Shown in pieces: positions 25,285-37,118 of a DNA stretch of 64,000 nucleotides. The notes below the pieces were generated by a model. The model was not told the origin of the DNA. It worked only from the letters and a program-made list of their open reading frames with translations, and did not search any database. The stretch is taken from positions 13,187,951-13,251,950 of the forward strand of contig NC_134035.1 in NCBI RefSeq assembly GCF_964204645.1, in the 5' to 3' direction. This stretch comes from Tubulanus polymorphus. Lineage: Eukaryota > Nemertea > Palaeonemertea > Tubulaniformes > Tubulanidae. How positions within the stretch are numbered: the stretch's first letter is position 1; the number at the start of each line of letters is the position of its first letter. The translations under genes were made by a program, and so were the position numbers.

Positions 25285-25492
25285 GTGTACAGGTTTTTGA
25301 TATCATTGTTTCAGTTTACAAGTTTTTGATATCATTGTTTCAGTTTACAAGTTTTTGATATCATTGTTTCAGTTTACAAGTTTTTGATATCATTGTTTCA
25401 GTTTACAAGTTTTTGATATCATTGTTTCAGTTTACAAGTTTTTGATATCATTGTTTCAGTTTACAGGTTTTTGATATCATTTCCTCAGTGTA
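25285..25492. repeat. 29-bp tandem repeat, about 7 copies
   Basis: The unit CAGTTTACAAGTTTTTGATA followed by TCATTGTTT recurs with a 29-bp period (AGTTTTTGAT at 25321 and 25350). The edge copies have CAGTGTACAGG variants. Confidence 0.92.
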
Positions 25493-25518
25493 CGGAGTGT
25501 TCTACCATTATCGCTGAT

Positions 25519-25688
25519 CATCCTACCCCGACAGGGTATCATCGCTTTAGACTCAGCCACGACACGAAACCCTGCCTAACTGAATCGGGCGCGCTCACAG
25601 GTTTGAAGAAATCTTTTGCATGTGGCAGGGTTTCGTACCGTGGCGAGTCTCGATACGATCAGGTTCGAATCCCGGCCGGGGGAGAATG
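25519..25688. mobile_element. Long fold-back element with tRNA-box-like arms
   Basis: The outer arms CATCCTACCCCGACAGGGT and GAATCCCGGCCGGGGGAGAATG, and the inner arms GACTCAGCCACGACACGAAA and TTTCGTACCGTGGCGAGTC, are nested inverted copies of about 70 bp. The right arm contains GGTTCGAATCCC, matching a pol III B box. It is related to 1942-2042 and 18206-18273. It lies in the intron of the peptide gene. Confidence 0.7.
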
Positions 25689-26394
25689 GACATTCACATT
25701 GACAGTCGTCTGAATGAATTTACGAATGAGTTTGTATGTTTTATAGTATTGGTTGTGATATCATGTTCATGTTTACTGCGTTATTTCTGTCGTATCGATT
25801 TCATACGATTAAGTCGTCAGTATCGATAGATCCCGGCGAACTGTATCTAAACTTTCTGTTAAATCAGCTCATGAAACCTTACAGTACCGAGCTCAGTAGC
25901 TGTCACTGTCACTGTCACTGTCACACTATTGTTTTATCTCGGAAGCCTTACAGTCAGTCACAGTGTATACAACGTGTGGCTCATGTTTATCGGACATTTC
26001 TTCATCCTCCCCTATAACTCAGTGTCCGTTTGTAAAAATACGCCAATCCATAAAACATGCGTCCATCTCTACATCCGTCTCTCATCGCAGTTTCCCGGAT
26101 TAATTACAATAGTTCAAGCAAATATAGCCGCAAAGCAGCGATAACGGATTTTCTGCCTTGTCAATCTAAATGCTGTACTAATATTTTGTTGAGATACAGT
26201 TATCTAGATACGAAGTCATTACACGCCAACCGAGAACTGTGGGACTTGGTCCAGAGGTCTCAGGTGTCACTCAAAATCTGTTATAACCGTCGAAATATCA
26301 TAGTAAACAATGAAGTGCACGAAGAGACTGAACTTCTGCGATGGGTAAAGTGTCGATGATATAAAGAGAGTATAAGATACTGTGTTGTACTTAC
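25689..26394. other. Intronic, no gene; small GTCACT repeat
   Basis: (TGTCAC)n lies at about 25900-25926. 26121-26157 repeats the block at 3927-3962. Several short plus ORFs here are antisense and unsupported. Confidence 0.4.
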
Positions 26395-26766
26395 TTACTC
26401 CACTTCGTTTGCTATTGTGATTTGCCCGTGATTTCGCTTGTATAAAACTTTTCAGTATACTGGCATACGAAGATGGCGACGACGGCCGACGATTGTGCAG
26501 ACGGCGTTCATCGTTACCACCGTCGTCATTCGAGTGATCTCTTTCCGTTAACGGTCGAACGCGACGATGGTGATCGTTGTTGTTTAAATAGTTAAAGTCC
26601 AAAACTAGATCGTCGTCGTCGGCTGGTTGGTGGCTGTACGAATGGCTGTTGACGGAAATAAGACATGTAGCGAATAGACTCACGGTGAACACAGTCTGTA
26701 TCAAGACACGAAACCAACCGCTACGCATTGTAATAACTGTAGTGTCGTTTTACACTTGTTTGGTAT
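26395..26766 (-). CDS. Leader exon of secreted peptide precursor (neuropeptide-like)
   Basis: On the minus strand an acceptor (TTCTTATTTTCAG) opens the exon at 26766. The first Met is at 26728, with an in-frame TAA upstream and A at -3. The N-terminus MRSGWFRVLIQTVFTVSLFA continues hydrophobic to about residue 27, a clear signal peptide. Next come an acidic segment (DDDD at 37-40), dibasic sites at about 55-56 (RR), 75-76 (RR), 80-81 (RR) and 107-108 (KR), and no further Cys. The exon ends in two overlapping donors, GTAAGTAAGT. The first (after 26399) leaves phase 0, and both downstream exons then hit early stops. The second (after 26395) leaves one extra base and keeps exons A and B open. 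The mature peptide would begin after KR with Ser-Gly-Val-Ser. The role is inferred as a peptide hormone precursor; the identity is unknown. Confidence 0.65.
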
Positions 26767-26814
26767 CTGAAAATAAGAAAAGAAGAAAAATCGGTTGATT
26801 TCATTTCACGTTAA

Positions 26815-27205
26815 CAAGAATGGAGTGAGACGAGAAAAAATGGGTAAGAGTTGATGAGAAATTGGAGGAAGAGAATAAGAGGAGGAGAGAGGAGGGAGGA
26901 GGGGCGGAAGGATGGAAGGAGGATAGGGGTACGAGGAGGGATGGAGGGAGGGGGCTGAAGGGGAAGGGATGATGAGAGAAGGGAGGAGGGATGGAGAGAG
27001 GAGGTAGAAGGAGGGAGGGACGGAGAGAGGAGGGAGGGGAGGAGGATGTAGGATGGAGGGAAGGGGGGAGGACGGAGTTAGGGAGGAGTGAGAAGTGAGT
27101 AGGAAGGAGTAATGGAGGGACGGAGAGATGAGTGATGGAGGGATAGCGGGAGTAGGAAGGAGGGAAGGAGAGAGGAACGAGGAGCGAGTAGAAAGTGAGG
27201 GTGAA
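26815..27205. repeat. Purine-rich GGA/GGGA low-complexity tract
   Basis: AGGAGGGA/GGATGGAGGGA-like sequence just upstream (on the minus strand) of the leader exon acceptor, hence a long pyrimidine tract in the pre-mRNA if transcription starts further upstream. The 147-codon minus ORF is a low-complexity artefact. Confidence 0.85.
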
Positions 27206-28639
27206 CTCGGTAGGATATTTTCGAGTAGAGATCCAATGACACACAGTTCACATCTCGCGCGTGGAACTGATTTTCTATATACGGTCGCTTATTTGGCCGT
27301 TATAGTATTTTAGATGCTGGGCACGAACATTGATAAATAAACGGTGAGGATCTACAGGGCTCTAGACTGGTGAGTAAATAATGCACTGAGCGAATACAGT
27401 TGTAGTTAGATTGTTTTAGGACTGGACGTCGGAAACGGTCAAGAAGCCAGTTGAGAATTTTTATCAGATCACGGACAAGAGGTATAGCGGTGACCAAACT
27501 GTAGATTAGACCGAGTGTAAAGCTCTTAAAGCTGGCGTAAATACTTCTGACGCTTAAGCTGCAGATTCTGGCTCGTGAAGGTTTGGCGACCAAAATTACA
27601 GCCGTCATCGATCATTCGCGTCTTATACCGACTCAGATTCTAACAGACTGAGACTGCAAGAATTTATTGTTACAACAAATTGTCGTGATGCGTATATTCA
27701 AGCATTCAGAGTCTATTTTACTATCATGATGAAGTCTACACTTGAGTTATCAATTCACCAACGTATCGTGAATTCAGTCCTAATGATTTTTATTACATAA
27801 AGTCATCCAGAATTTAAACATTTGATTTCGTGATATATTTAAGCATTGCACAATCGTGACTTAGGTCCGAAAATAGTGTTAATGCGTTCGATTGCCTCGC
27901 CTTGAGTTGTTAGAGTGGATACAGTTTACAAAATGAACTCATAGTTTTGGAAGATTCTACAAACATTCATATCAAAAGCACTGGATCTCTAGTTCCATGA
28001 AGTCAAATTGAACCCAGCGGAACTGTAGAATTGTTGTATCTTACAAATGTCACGAGAAATTTTAAGGTTTTGTAAATTCGAATCCAAAGTTCAGAACAAA
28101 CGTAACACTGTTGTTAATGTTTTGTTGAGTTGGATTTAGTGCCATTGTCAGATGAAACCCTAGCGGCAACGTAGAACTGTAGTTTGTATCTTGCAAATAT
28201 TACGAGACTCGTTTTCTAAATTTGTCACTGAATAGAAACCAAGTTTTTTTTCTCAGTGCAACGTCGGTAGTGACGCAGTGGGAAACAGTAAGCCAGTAAG
28301 CATGTATTTTATCCGATGGCTCCAAATCGAATAATAAGGTTTATTTACCGGTTTACAGAGAAGCGTCACGTTACCTGCTGTTGTTAATCTGATCCGGCGG
28401 TAACATTTATTCTCTCATGGGTAAAGAACGCATTCAGGGAACCGGAATATCCGCAAAGATCAACATCCCCCGGATCATTTCATGCTCAAGAGCATTCTCT
28501 ACACTTTTAACGGTATGAGGTGATATTTTTTACAAATATTGACGATGAAAGAAGTCCCGTATTGTGCGAGTGTTCTCAAAAAAGAATCTTCGTCATAACC
28601 ATTGATAAAACACTCCGAGTCCGTGGCCCACACACGAGT
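27206..28639. other. No gene supported; possible upstream region of peptide gene
   Basis: The 102-codon minus ORF 27300-27608 has no recognisable domain. A shorter open stretch in another minus frame near 27540-27650 follows a possible acceptor, but nothing confirms it. The promoter and first exon of the peptide gene may lie here or further right. Confidence 0.35.
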
Positions 28640-28855
28640 CTGAAATGTTTCCAATTGAGCTAGTGTAGTTTATTCGACGTTTCTACTTTATCCTAAATAG
28701 TCATCTTCAGGAATACTTTTGGAGACCATTGATGAAACACTCTGTTGTAATGAAAATATCAATTACCACGATAAAAAATGAAAAAGCGTCTGAAATGTTT
28801 CCTCGAGCTAGTGGTTGTCTATTCAACACATCGACTGTATCCTATCAATATTCAT
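28640..28855. repeat. Two diverged copies of the 69-bp unit
   Basis: Copies at about 28650-28712 (GAGCTAGTGTAGTTTATTC, TAGTCATCTTCAGGAATAC) and 28800-28860 (GAGCTAGTGG, ATTCAACACATCGACT). Between them is a shared GATGAAACACTCTG block that also accompanies the copies at 9262-9525. Confidence 0.65.
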
Positions 28856-28885
28856 CTGCAGCGAACAACACACCAGGTTGATAAA

Positions 28886-28997
28886 TCTTCATGGCTCCGG
28901 TCTTATAGACTTGTACTACCTTTAACCCTGGGGTAAACCCAATAGACAATGAAGTGAGTTAAAGGTAATACTAGTCTATAAAACCGGGGCATGGAGA
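28886..28997. mobile_element. Fold-back element, about 42-bp arms
   Basis: The left arm 28886-28928 (TCTTCATGGCTCCGGTCTTA to CTTTAACCC) and the right arm 28956-28997 (GAGTTAAAGGTAATACTAGT to CATGGAGA) are inverted copies at about 85% identity, with a loop of about 27 bp. Confidence 0.7.
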
Positions 28998-29469
28998 TTA
29001 AAGTCGAAACGCGGAATAAATAAATTTATAGCTTAAAGGAAACTTCATCTTTCTGGTTATATCAGTGTATGGTATTGATTCTATATCTTCACAATATAGT
29101 AGGTATTTTACACTTCAAATACTGTGTCTCATGATTCCAATAAGTTGTTAACTTTAAAGTTTCTAACGAGCCTTCTTTAGCCATTACTCTGCATCAGCGT
29201 GGTAGACGAACTGAGTCGAATCTTGAATCATTAAAATCTAAAATCAGTTAGTTGTTCGTTCACGATAAAGCATTTCAGACTAAGAATTATTTATAGAACA
29301 CTTTAAAGAGTTTCTAGGTTGTTGTTTTAACAAATCGACAATAACTTATCAAAGATACGACACGACAAAGAAACGACACGAAACCGATTTTAGAAAATCT
29401 TGTTTGATAGAAATGAAATTAACTAATTTCAACTCAGAGTTACTTAACTTTAAACGATAAACTGTGGGT
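28998..29469. other. No gene recognised
   Basis: AT-rich spacer; AGTCGAAACG near 29003 again recalls the 69-bp family. Confidence 0.4.
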
Positions 29470-29665
29470 CGAACCTGTGGCACCTGCTCAGTAGCTGAGC
29501 AAGTGGCTGAGCAGTGCCTGGTATCTGAGCAGTACCTGAACAAGTGACTGAGCAGTGTCTGGTACCTGAGCAAGTGGCTGAGCAGTGTCTGGTACCTGAG
29601 CAGTACCTGAACAAGTGTCTGAACAATGTCTCGTACCTGAACAGTACCTGAGCGATGCGTGGCTG
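29470..29665. repeat. Minisatellite of 12-bp subunits
   Basis: GTACCTGAGCAG, GTGGCTGAGCAG and GTGTCTGGTACC alternate in an irregular 12/24/36-bp pattern. The minus ORFs translating it are period artefacts. Confidence 0.85.
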
Positions 29666-31885
29666 AGCGGATGAACACGGATAGAACTAATCACATGTAA
29701 CCACCGCCTCTAGAGTTAGAGATACGTGACTTGTCACAAACCGATTAGAATCACATAAACAACTCGTAAGCATATCGTGTATCCAGTTTCTGAAACATCG
29801 ATAGGAACCTGATGAGACACACGCGAGACACGATACCGCATTATCTTTTTCGTATACACTACATCGAAAACAATATCCCGACAATGCGTATATACATGAA
29901 TATATCGGAAATTGTCGAGGTAAAATTGACCGATCACGGCGAATTTAGAACGCGTCTCCTGTCTGTAATGGTTTACTGTAAGAATTTAGCGCTTCACTTG
30001 TTTTTGCCCGTGTTCGATATTAGATTTGTTGGTAGAGAATTATTACTCACTTATTTTACCGGGTGAAGTATCGCACAAAATCAATTGGTACAAGATATGG
30101 TATGTTATACCCCAGGACAGATAGGTCAACTCTTTATACTTTCACCATCAGGAAAAATCATTTTTTCCTGTTTCCGTTTTAGAATGATTTCTTACGAGTC
30201 ATTTATATATGGTTCAATAAAATTTGCCACCTCCTCAATTTGCTCTCAGTGTTGAAAGTTAGATCGGTACAAAACTGTCTAAATCGAAATGAATCATTCG
30301 TATGATTATATATTCCTATCGTGCAACTATTTATTCAGAATTTGGCATTTTATACTAACTATTCTCTTTCAGAATGAAGCATTCCTAATATTAGGCCTAG
30401 ATATAGTATATAGTCGCTGAGAGAAGGTCCGTTAGATCTTTGGGGCATTGAAGCCCAGGGGTCTTGTGCAGTAAAGGGTTAGAGTTAAGATCGGTCTTAC
30501 AAGAACTTAAAACCTGTCTAAGCTAACTAGATAGTTCTGGGTCTAATTTGTGGGTATGGCATACAATTATAGTTATCGATCATTGAAGTTATTAGGGAAC
30601 TCAAATAAGAAAATTCCTCTGTAACGTGGCGAACAGTTTATAGATTCAGATTTTTATCAAGTTGACGAATTTCCATCTCTCTAAAATCTAATTTGAAATC
30701 GTTTCACAATTAACCCGCTAACCTTCCTTTTAATGAACTAATTAGCGAAATAAACCGACTCTAGTCTTCAACGTCTCTTAAACATGTTCCGGTTTGGCAG
30801 CTTCCGGGCAAATCAATTCCGAACAATCTAATTATTTCCGCTCTGAACAACGACTTTTAATTGTTTAATCATACATCAAAAAAAACATCGTTATCAAATC
30901 GCTTTAAGGGCGGTTTTTATAATGGAATTATCCAATGTCGGTTTTATAGTTATTTCAAATTGGTAACGACCAGCCTTCTGTAAGACTGATCAGAATCTTT
31001 AGTAGATTGTTGTTAAAATCGCTCTATAAAAGCGATCACAGGACAAAGTGCAAACACAGTTGTGGCACGATCCAATGGGCAGCGTAACTCTCAAGTCTCG
31101 GTCTTAACTAAAATGGTCTTAGACTGGTCAACTCATAACGTCAACTCACATAGCCGCAGTGGTGGATCCAGGGGGTGTCTGTGTCCCCTAACGTTTTGAG
31201 GTTTCTCAAAATTTCTATCTTCAAATATTCCGAACTGAATTTTTTTATGAAGAAAGATTTCTTTTTAACAGTAGGTTTTATTTCAGACAAGTCTTTTAAA
31301 CATTGATAATTTCATGCCTCAAAATTTAGGTTGACGAACTGAAAAATACCTGCATTTTGTTGTGGCAATAATAAGCCGTTTTGCTAATTCTAGAAGATCT
31401 GAAACATCATTAAGTGTATGTGAACAACGAAATTGCGACGAAGCTTGGAAAAAGGCCACAATTTCTTAAGTGGATTATTCCTTAACTTTGGCCCTAGATC
31501 CGTTCCTGTTAGCTGTGGAACTGTGGACATTTTATAAACTATGATTCGCAATGATGCTAATTAAAGTTTGTATGAGTGTGAACTATATACATATGTTAAG
31601 GTGGATGTAATGATGAACTAGGGATAGATCGAAATAGAGCCAGGGGAATTATCGTGTGCGATGAGAAGTGGTTTAATTTAGAGAGATCCCGGCAGCTAGT
31701 TTGTGATTGATAACCAGCCGCATCGTAATGACAGAGGAAATCTTTTCATACATACATAAACTACATCAATGAACTCAGAGATCTCGGATCAAACTAAATA
31801 ATAATCAATCTATCTATTACAAAGAGTATATACATGATTCAGGATGGAAAACAACACAGGAATAAATCAATTGTGATCTCTCTAG
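29666..31885. other. No gene recognised
   Basis: 2.2 kb of mostly unique-looking AT-rich sequence. The 84-codon plus ORF at 29812-30066 has no domain. MITE-like words (GGGTTAGAGTTAAGATCGGTC, CCTGTCTAAGCT) occur near 30475-30525. Confidence 0.4.
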
Positions 31886-32034
31886 TTAAGCGACCCGATC
31901 TCTCTTGCGGGGTGACCCCATCTCTCTTGTGGGGCGACTCGATCGAACTTGGGCGACCAGCTCTATCTTGTGGGGTGATCCGCTCTCTCTTGTGGGGCGA
32001 CTCGATCGAACTTGTGGGGCGACCCGCTCTCGCA
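31886..32034. repeat. Minisatellite, CTCTCTTGTGGGGCGACYCG units
   Basis: Six imperfect units of roughly 22-26 bp, each with CTTGTGGGG or CTTGCGGGG followed by a GAYYCG word. Confidence 0.85.
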
Positions 32035-32861
32035 GTTTATAAGATTCCATTTGAAAAGGCAGTGAAAGGTTAAGAATTCTTTCAGAAAACATTTTAGGGT
32101 CTCGTCGGGAATACGAGGAATCATCCATGGATATACACTTCCACCGAACATACTCTTTTTGAATAATGCTATTCGGACAATATTTGTTTTACTTGTCTAT
32201 ATGTCTATGGCTGGCTGCCACCGCAAGGTCGCTTATATAAGGGGGAATTTTTACCGGTTTTTTGCCGCGTATTACCGGTACCCGCGGTATTCACCGTATA
32301 GAAACGGAGGAAATAGCGGCGTGCGGAGCGTGTGAAGAGAAAAGTGTCACAAATCCCCGATCAAAGAACGCTTAATCAGTTTGATCGCATGTGTGGAGCC
32401 GACGTGTACTCAACGACAAACGGCACAAAAGAGAAAAAACGCTATACAAATGTATTTTAGTTATTTTTGTAAAATCTCAGTGAGATTCAGTGTGTCGATT
32501 CCTCCATGCGTACGATGCCGTTATTTATATATTTTTTTCTAAAACTCGTATCCAGATTAAAACCCCGTCAGGTGAAGTTACGATGTTTTATTTTTCTATA
32601 CTCCGCCACGATTTTCTTTTTATTTTGATTCACAGTGAAATGAATCAGAGCGTTGATCCCGCGAGAACGCGGGAAACATTTTCTATTTTTTCATTTCTCA
32701 ATTCTGACGAAACATGTTTTGTTCTGTTGCTTGTCGATGTGTACAGGGTGTAGTGAACGGAGAAACCGAGTGTAAAAATGGCAATAGTTCCGAAGAAAAA
32801 ACCGTCAGTTTTTCGAGCTAGAATTTCCGAGAAATCCAACCAAATGTGATAACTAAGGCAG
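32035..32861. other. No gene recognised
   Basis: A locally CpG-rich stretch near 32260-32345 (TTACCGGTACCCGCGGTATT) without a supported exon. The ORFs at 32490-32753 (plus) and 32645-32839 (minus) are unsupported. Confidence 0.4.
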
Positions 32862-33150
32862 GTTTTGATTTGTCTCAGTCAGAATACACTCTACACATTC
32901 CGGAATAACATTATCTGTAAACCCGATAGAAGCGGCCGGTTGAGAGTGTTTGGTAGGTTTCGATTGGTCTTTACCGATTCCGGATTCTCTTCTGGAGTGT
33001 TCGTTTCGACCAGAATACGCTCTACCTATTCCGGAATAACATAATCTGTTAACCCGATAGAATCGGTCGGTAGATTGGGTTTGGCACGTTTTGATTGATC
33101 TCAGCCGATTCCGGAATTCTCTTCTCTGCTGAATTCCTTTCGTCTTGATG
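32862..33150. repeat. About 140-bp repeat, two tandem copies
   Basis: Each copy carries CAGAATACRCTCTACMTATTCC, GGAATAACAT, AACCCGATAGAA, CGGCCGGT or CGGTCGGT, and CGATTCCGGA. Related copies are at 53683-53805 (opposite strand) and 61090-61370. The 100-codon minus ORF here is repeat. Confidence 0.75.
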
Positions 33151-33797
33151 GTCACATCTATGGCACAGGACTGACGTCACAGTGACATTAAAACAACAGA
33201 AACCCTTTTTACAGGAGAAGTATCTAAACAGACGAAACTAAAAATACTACGATGACGATGATGTCAGAAAAGCGTAATGAACAAACTGATTACAAAAAAC
33301 CTCTCGACTACAAAGTCTATTTAAACAGATTATTACAAAGACATTTATCCCTGTAACTGGACGTCGAGGTCTGTCGTTATTCTTTGATGTGGTTTATCGG
33401 GACAGTGACGCATTCTAAGGCTTCTATGACGTCATGAGCGAACAAAACTAATTATAAAATAGATCCGCGCATGCGACACTGCATCGAAGCCCACGCATTC
33501 TTTTGTCTTCTATCTCAATGACCTACGGCGCGTTTCGAGTAAGGAGTGCTCCGGTTGAGGAACTCCGATAAACGGGCAGTCACGCCTGGTAGATTTTCGA
33601 CACGGCCGATCGATACTCGCTATGAGACGATTGATTGTTGGAGTGACGCGATATTTCACCATATTGGGTTTTTTTGTCTCGGTCCAATCGACGGAGTTGT
33701 AACGGGACATACGCTGACTGTATACTTTCTGTAGTCGAATTGATACCCAGTGTAACCAGTGTTACTCGGCTTGGAGTCGCCCATCAAGTTGCTCTGT
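33151..33797. other. No gene recognised
   Basis: Two opposed short ORFs near 33510-33734 lack support. Confidence 0.4.
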
Positions 33798-34141
33798 CAT
33801 CCTCGCTTGCCAGGGTTTGATAGCTGTCCGCTGGAAACCCTGGCCGCAAACCCTTCATTTGTCTATTACATAGCCAAAGATTTCTTGGGCGGACGGGTTC
33901 CCGCTCGGCGCCACCAGTCTACATATGTAGAAGACTGGTCGCCTGTCCAATTCTGCTCAACCTGCAATCGCAGTCAGAGTAGGTAGCCGAAGGTAGAGAC
34001 CGGCAACCAGTCTAGCGTATCAGATAAGTGGTATTTATAGAGCAAACGTCGTCGTGTCTGTAAAGACGCCATTGACTGGCTAGATATATGGACTGGCGTA
34101 AGCTCCAGCGGGCGGCAATCAGACCCTGGCAAGCGAGGATG
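33798..34141. mobile_element. MITE, 344 bp, perfect 19-bp TIRs
   Basis: Left end CATCCTCGCTTGCCAGGGT and right end ACCCTGGCAAGCGAGGATG are perfect inverted complements. Internally there is a hairpin CCACCAGTCT/AGACTGGTCG around ACATATGT near 33915-33950. Target duplication is not clear: TTGCTCTGT on the left, TTGCCCGTT on the right. No transposase. The same terminus appears at 16847 and as single ends near 48742 and 53583-53599. Confidence 0.85.
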
Positions 34142-34560
34142 TTGCCCGTTGTAACTGAGTCACTCCACTCGGAGTCACCAACCCACTCAGCGGACTCTCT
34201 TCACGGCAATAAATCCCGAATACCAATCCAACACAATTAGCGGTAATCACATGACCGACGTGTGTCGTGTTAGACGACGTATTAACTATTACAGTCAGAT
34301 AGTTCTAGTCGATTAAATAACTCAGATGAGCGGTCACAGATTGGTGCAATCAGTGATAACATATCCCTGAGGGACAGATAGCGGCACAGTACCAATCCGG
34401 TACACACAGATCACCGCTACCTCGATAATCCACTCTCAATCTCAGCAAGGGACCGTTTCACAAAACAGATTACCAATCTGTCTCCAGAGCGTCGGTTTCG
34501 AGTTTTCTAATTACGAACAGATTTTTCGAAGAGATCAAGTCCTGAATCGAAGTTCAAGCG
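34142..34560. other. No gene recognised
   Basis: No exon or repeat recognised. Confidence 0.4.
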
Positions 34561-34645
34561 GCCTCGGTAGCTCAACGGAATTGGTCGACACTATCAGTGC
34601 TGAGTGACAAGTGGGCTCGAGTCCTGCAGTGTACGGGCATTTACT
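34561..34645 (+). mobile_element. tRNA-derived SINE head
   Basis: GCCTCGGTAGCTCAACGGAA contains an A-box-like TAGCTCAACGG, and GGGCTCGAGTCCTGCAG carries a B box 40 bp on. Acceptor pairing is incomplete and an unrelated body follows (ACTTGAAAAGGCTGCGGACC), as in a tRNA-derived SINE. Confidence 0.5.
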
Positions 34646-35282
34646 TGAAAAGGCTGCGGACCCGACGTGAGGTTAAATGAACAATCGAACAGGGTCGGTC
34701 TCGGAAAAAACTAAGATCCGAACGATTTAAAGCTATAAGGAAACCGACGAACAAGTTGTTTGATTATGTTATCGTGATGTCTATAGTTTCTATCAGTGTA
34801 GCCCGGCATTGTCTTGATACCTCTTTCTCGCTTATATCATTTCCGTTCTAAAAAAATACCCCAATAATGCTTCATCTTAATGAAAATAAATCTCGATTCT
34901 ATATTCTATTCATGTCGGTGTTAACGAAAACCTTCTAAAAATCATCGAAATTGTTGTTAAAACTTTTTTCATTTTTCCTAGGTTTTCAACACGAATACTC
35001 GCGCACGTGATCACGTGATCACCGGTTTTAATGAGAAGCTTAAACGAAGCGCGAAGTTATTTCGGTATTTAAGTCGTCGTTTGACAAATGAACACGTTTT
35101 TCAACTATCGAAAATTAAATCGTTTTTAAGTCGAAAACGGATTTTTAAGACGCAATCTTGAACGAGGAGATGTCGCATTGAGTAATTAGCGATGCGCTGA
35201 AAGTTGGCGGGGGATTAGACAATATTGTTGATTAAAACAAATATCCTATGTAGAGAGTATACTGTGCGTTTAGCGTCCGGGA
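34646..35282. other. No gene recognised
   Basis: AT-rich; possibly the SINE body at its left end. Confidence 0.4.
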
Positions 35283-35826
35283 CTCAGGGTGGGTGGTCGA
35301 TCCGGGCTGGGATCTCAGGGTCAGTGGTAGGTCCGGGCTGGGATCTCAGGGTTAGTGGTAGATCCGGGCTGGGATCTCAGGGTGGGTGGTCGATCCGGGC
35401 TGGGATCTCAGGGTCAGTGGTAGATCCGGGCTGGGATCTCAGGGTCGGTGGTAGGTCCGGGCTGGGATCTCAGGGTGGGTGGTCGATCCGGGCTGGGATC
35501 TCAGGGTCAGTGGTAGATCCGGGCTGGGATCTCAGGGTCGGTGGTCGATCCGGGCTGGGATCTCAGGGTCAGTGGTAGATCCGGGCTGGGATCTCAGGGT
35601 CGGTGGTAGGTCCGGGCTGGGATCTCAGGGTCGGTGGTAGGTCCGGACTGGGATCTCAGGGTGGGTGGTAGGGCCGGGCTGGGATCTCAGGGTCAGTGGT
35701 AGATCCGGGCTGGGATCTCAGGGTCGGTGGTAGGTCCGGGCTGGGATCTCAGGGTCGGTGGTAGGTCCGGGCTGGGATCTCAGGGTCAGTGGTAGGGCCG
35801 TGCTGGGATCTCAGGGTCAGTGGTCG
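35283..35826. repeat. 31-bp minisatellite, about 17 copies
   Basis: The unit is TCCGGGCTGGGATCTCAGGG followed by TCRGTGGTAGG. CCGGGCTGGG at 35581 and 35612 gives the period. Variants GTGGGTGGTCGA, GTCAGTGGTAGA and GTCGGTGGTAGG alternate. The 117-codon ORF is an artefact of the repeat. Confidence 0.95.
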
Positions 35827-36655
35827 GTAGGATAAAAGATCCTCCCCAGGATCAGTCTCACTTGAGTGAATGAATGGAGATTTTCCCTAAGAACTCGTGT
35901 CGGTCGGGCGTCCGTGTCGAGTACGCAGCAGCTATAGTCGTGTAGTGAAAACGATCGCATCTCTAATAAAACTGAATGAATTTGTAAGATGAGATGACAG
36001 GGAGAGGGAGAGGGAGAGGGAGAGGGGAGATCGCTCGTCCAGTAGTAGTCCGGTTCAGGTGGAGGGCGATACATCATCCAGTAGTCTGAGGATATATGCG
36101 GACGGGAGAGAGAGGGAGTGAGCTAGGGGGGGGGGAGAAACCTATTAGATTAATACCGACGATAAGTAGATATTTAATCCGCTGATAATATCATAATAAA
36201 TATATACGGCTTCTGTTATATTAAAACCTAATAAAAGCTGATTAAATGGCGGAACGTTGAGTCGTGTTAGATTAAATCTGTCGAAACAAGACGCGTCGTC
36301 ATCAGCAACAATTCCTACAATCGACGACTGACAGAACGTCAGGTCAATGTAGAGTCGATTTATTCAAATTCACAGTGATGTAAGGTGAAATCTTTCACTC
36401 TCTTTGAGTCAGATAGAAGTCTTTAGGATGCAAGCTTTACTCAAATTGCTACAGGAAAATCGGCGTATATTTTCATCATTTTCTGTATATAGTAAACTGT
36501 ATATCAGTTATTGTCAGAGATACCAAATTAAACTCAGTTTAAACTGTTTCCTGAGTCCAGTTCCATCTTATTTTCCCTGACTGAACTGTAACTAAATAAT
36601 GATAATAGATACTAAACTTTAACTAAAAACATTAACATTCAATTGTTCCGTTCAT
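35827..36655. other. No gene; (GGGAGA)n at 36000-36027
   Basis: The 86-codon minus ORF (35817-36077) includes a Ser-Pro run from the GGGAGA microsatellite and is not supported. Confidence 0.4.
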
Positions 36656-36764
36656 CAGGGTCCGGTTCCATAGTTCTGAGTTAAGATTTGACTCAGATTC
36701 AACTCATTGAAAATGAACTGATTTTGACTTAGAGTTAACTCTAACTCACAACTTGAACCTGGGG
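36656..36764. mobile_element. MITE, GGGTCCGGTTCC family
   Basis: Starts GGGTCCGGTTCCATAGTTCT, continues GAGTTAAGATTTGACTCAGA and ends CTAACTCACAACTTGAACC. The interior is close to the 14068 element; the right terminus is eroded. Confidence 0.65.
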
Positions 36765-37118
36765 TAAATTGATTTTACCACACTGTATAAAGCCGACCCC
36801 TGGTGCTTTTTTTAACTAATCATTTAGATTTGTAGTTACATCACGGGTAGAGTTAGGTCACTGCGTTTATCGTGGTTTTAAACGTTTGGCAGAATTACGT
36901 GCAAATAATCACTTAATTGCGATGGATCAATAGCGCGTGCAGTTTATCTGAATGAGAGTTTAATGGTTCTACATTTTATGATACTATTTATCGTTTATTG
37001 AACTGGTTATCAGTGAAGACTGCACAGTAAATAAAGCGTTATATTTGCGGTAATGACAAATCAATGTTAATCATTTCAACGGTTTGTGAAAACTATCAGA
37101 CCGATTAAACATTCGAGT
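36765..37118. other. No gene recognised
   Basis: No exon or repeat recognised. Confidence 0.35.

Noticed and set aside
26801-27244. 147-codon minus ORF with predicted hydrophobic start
   Set aside because: Mostly low-complexity pyrimidine sequence on that strand with no motif.
27300-27650. Minus ORF and a possible small exon upstream of the peptide gene
   Set aside because: No homology recognised, and the acceptor is one of many in T-rich sequence; evidence is too thin to call.
35225-35578. 117-codon ORF in the 31-bp array
   Set aside because: The 31-bp period shifts frame each unit, so the repeated protein pattern is an artefact.
36000-36077. Minus exon reading YRPPPEPDYYWTSDLP
   Set aside because: Looked protein-like and follows a possible acceptor, but runs directly into a GGGAGA microsatellite and has no recognised homologue.
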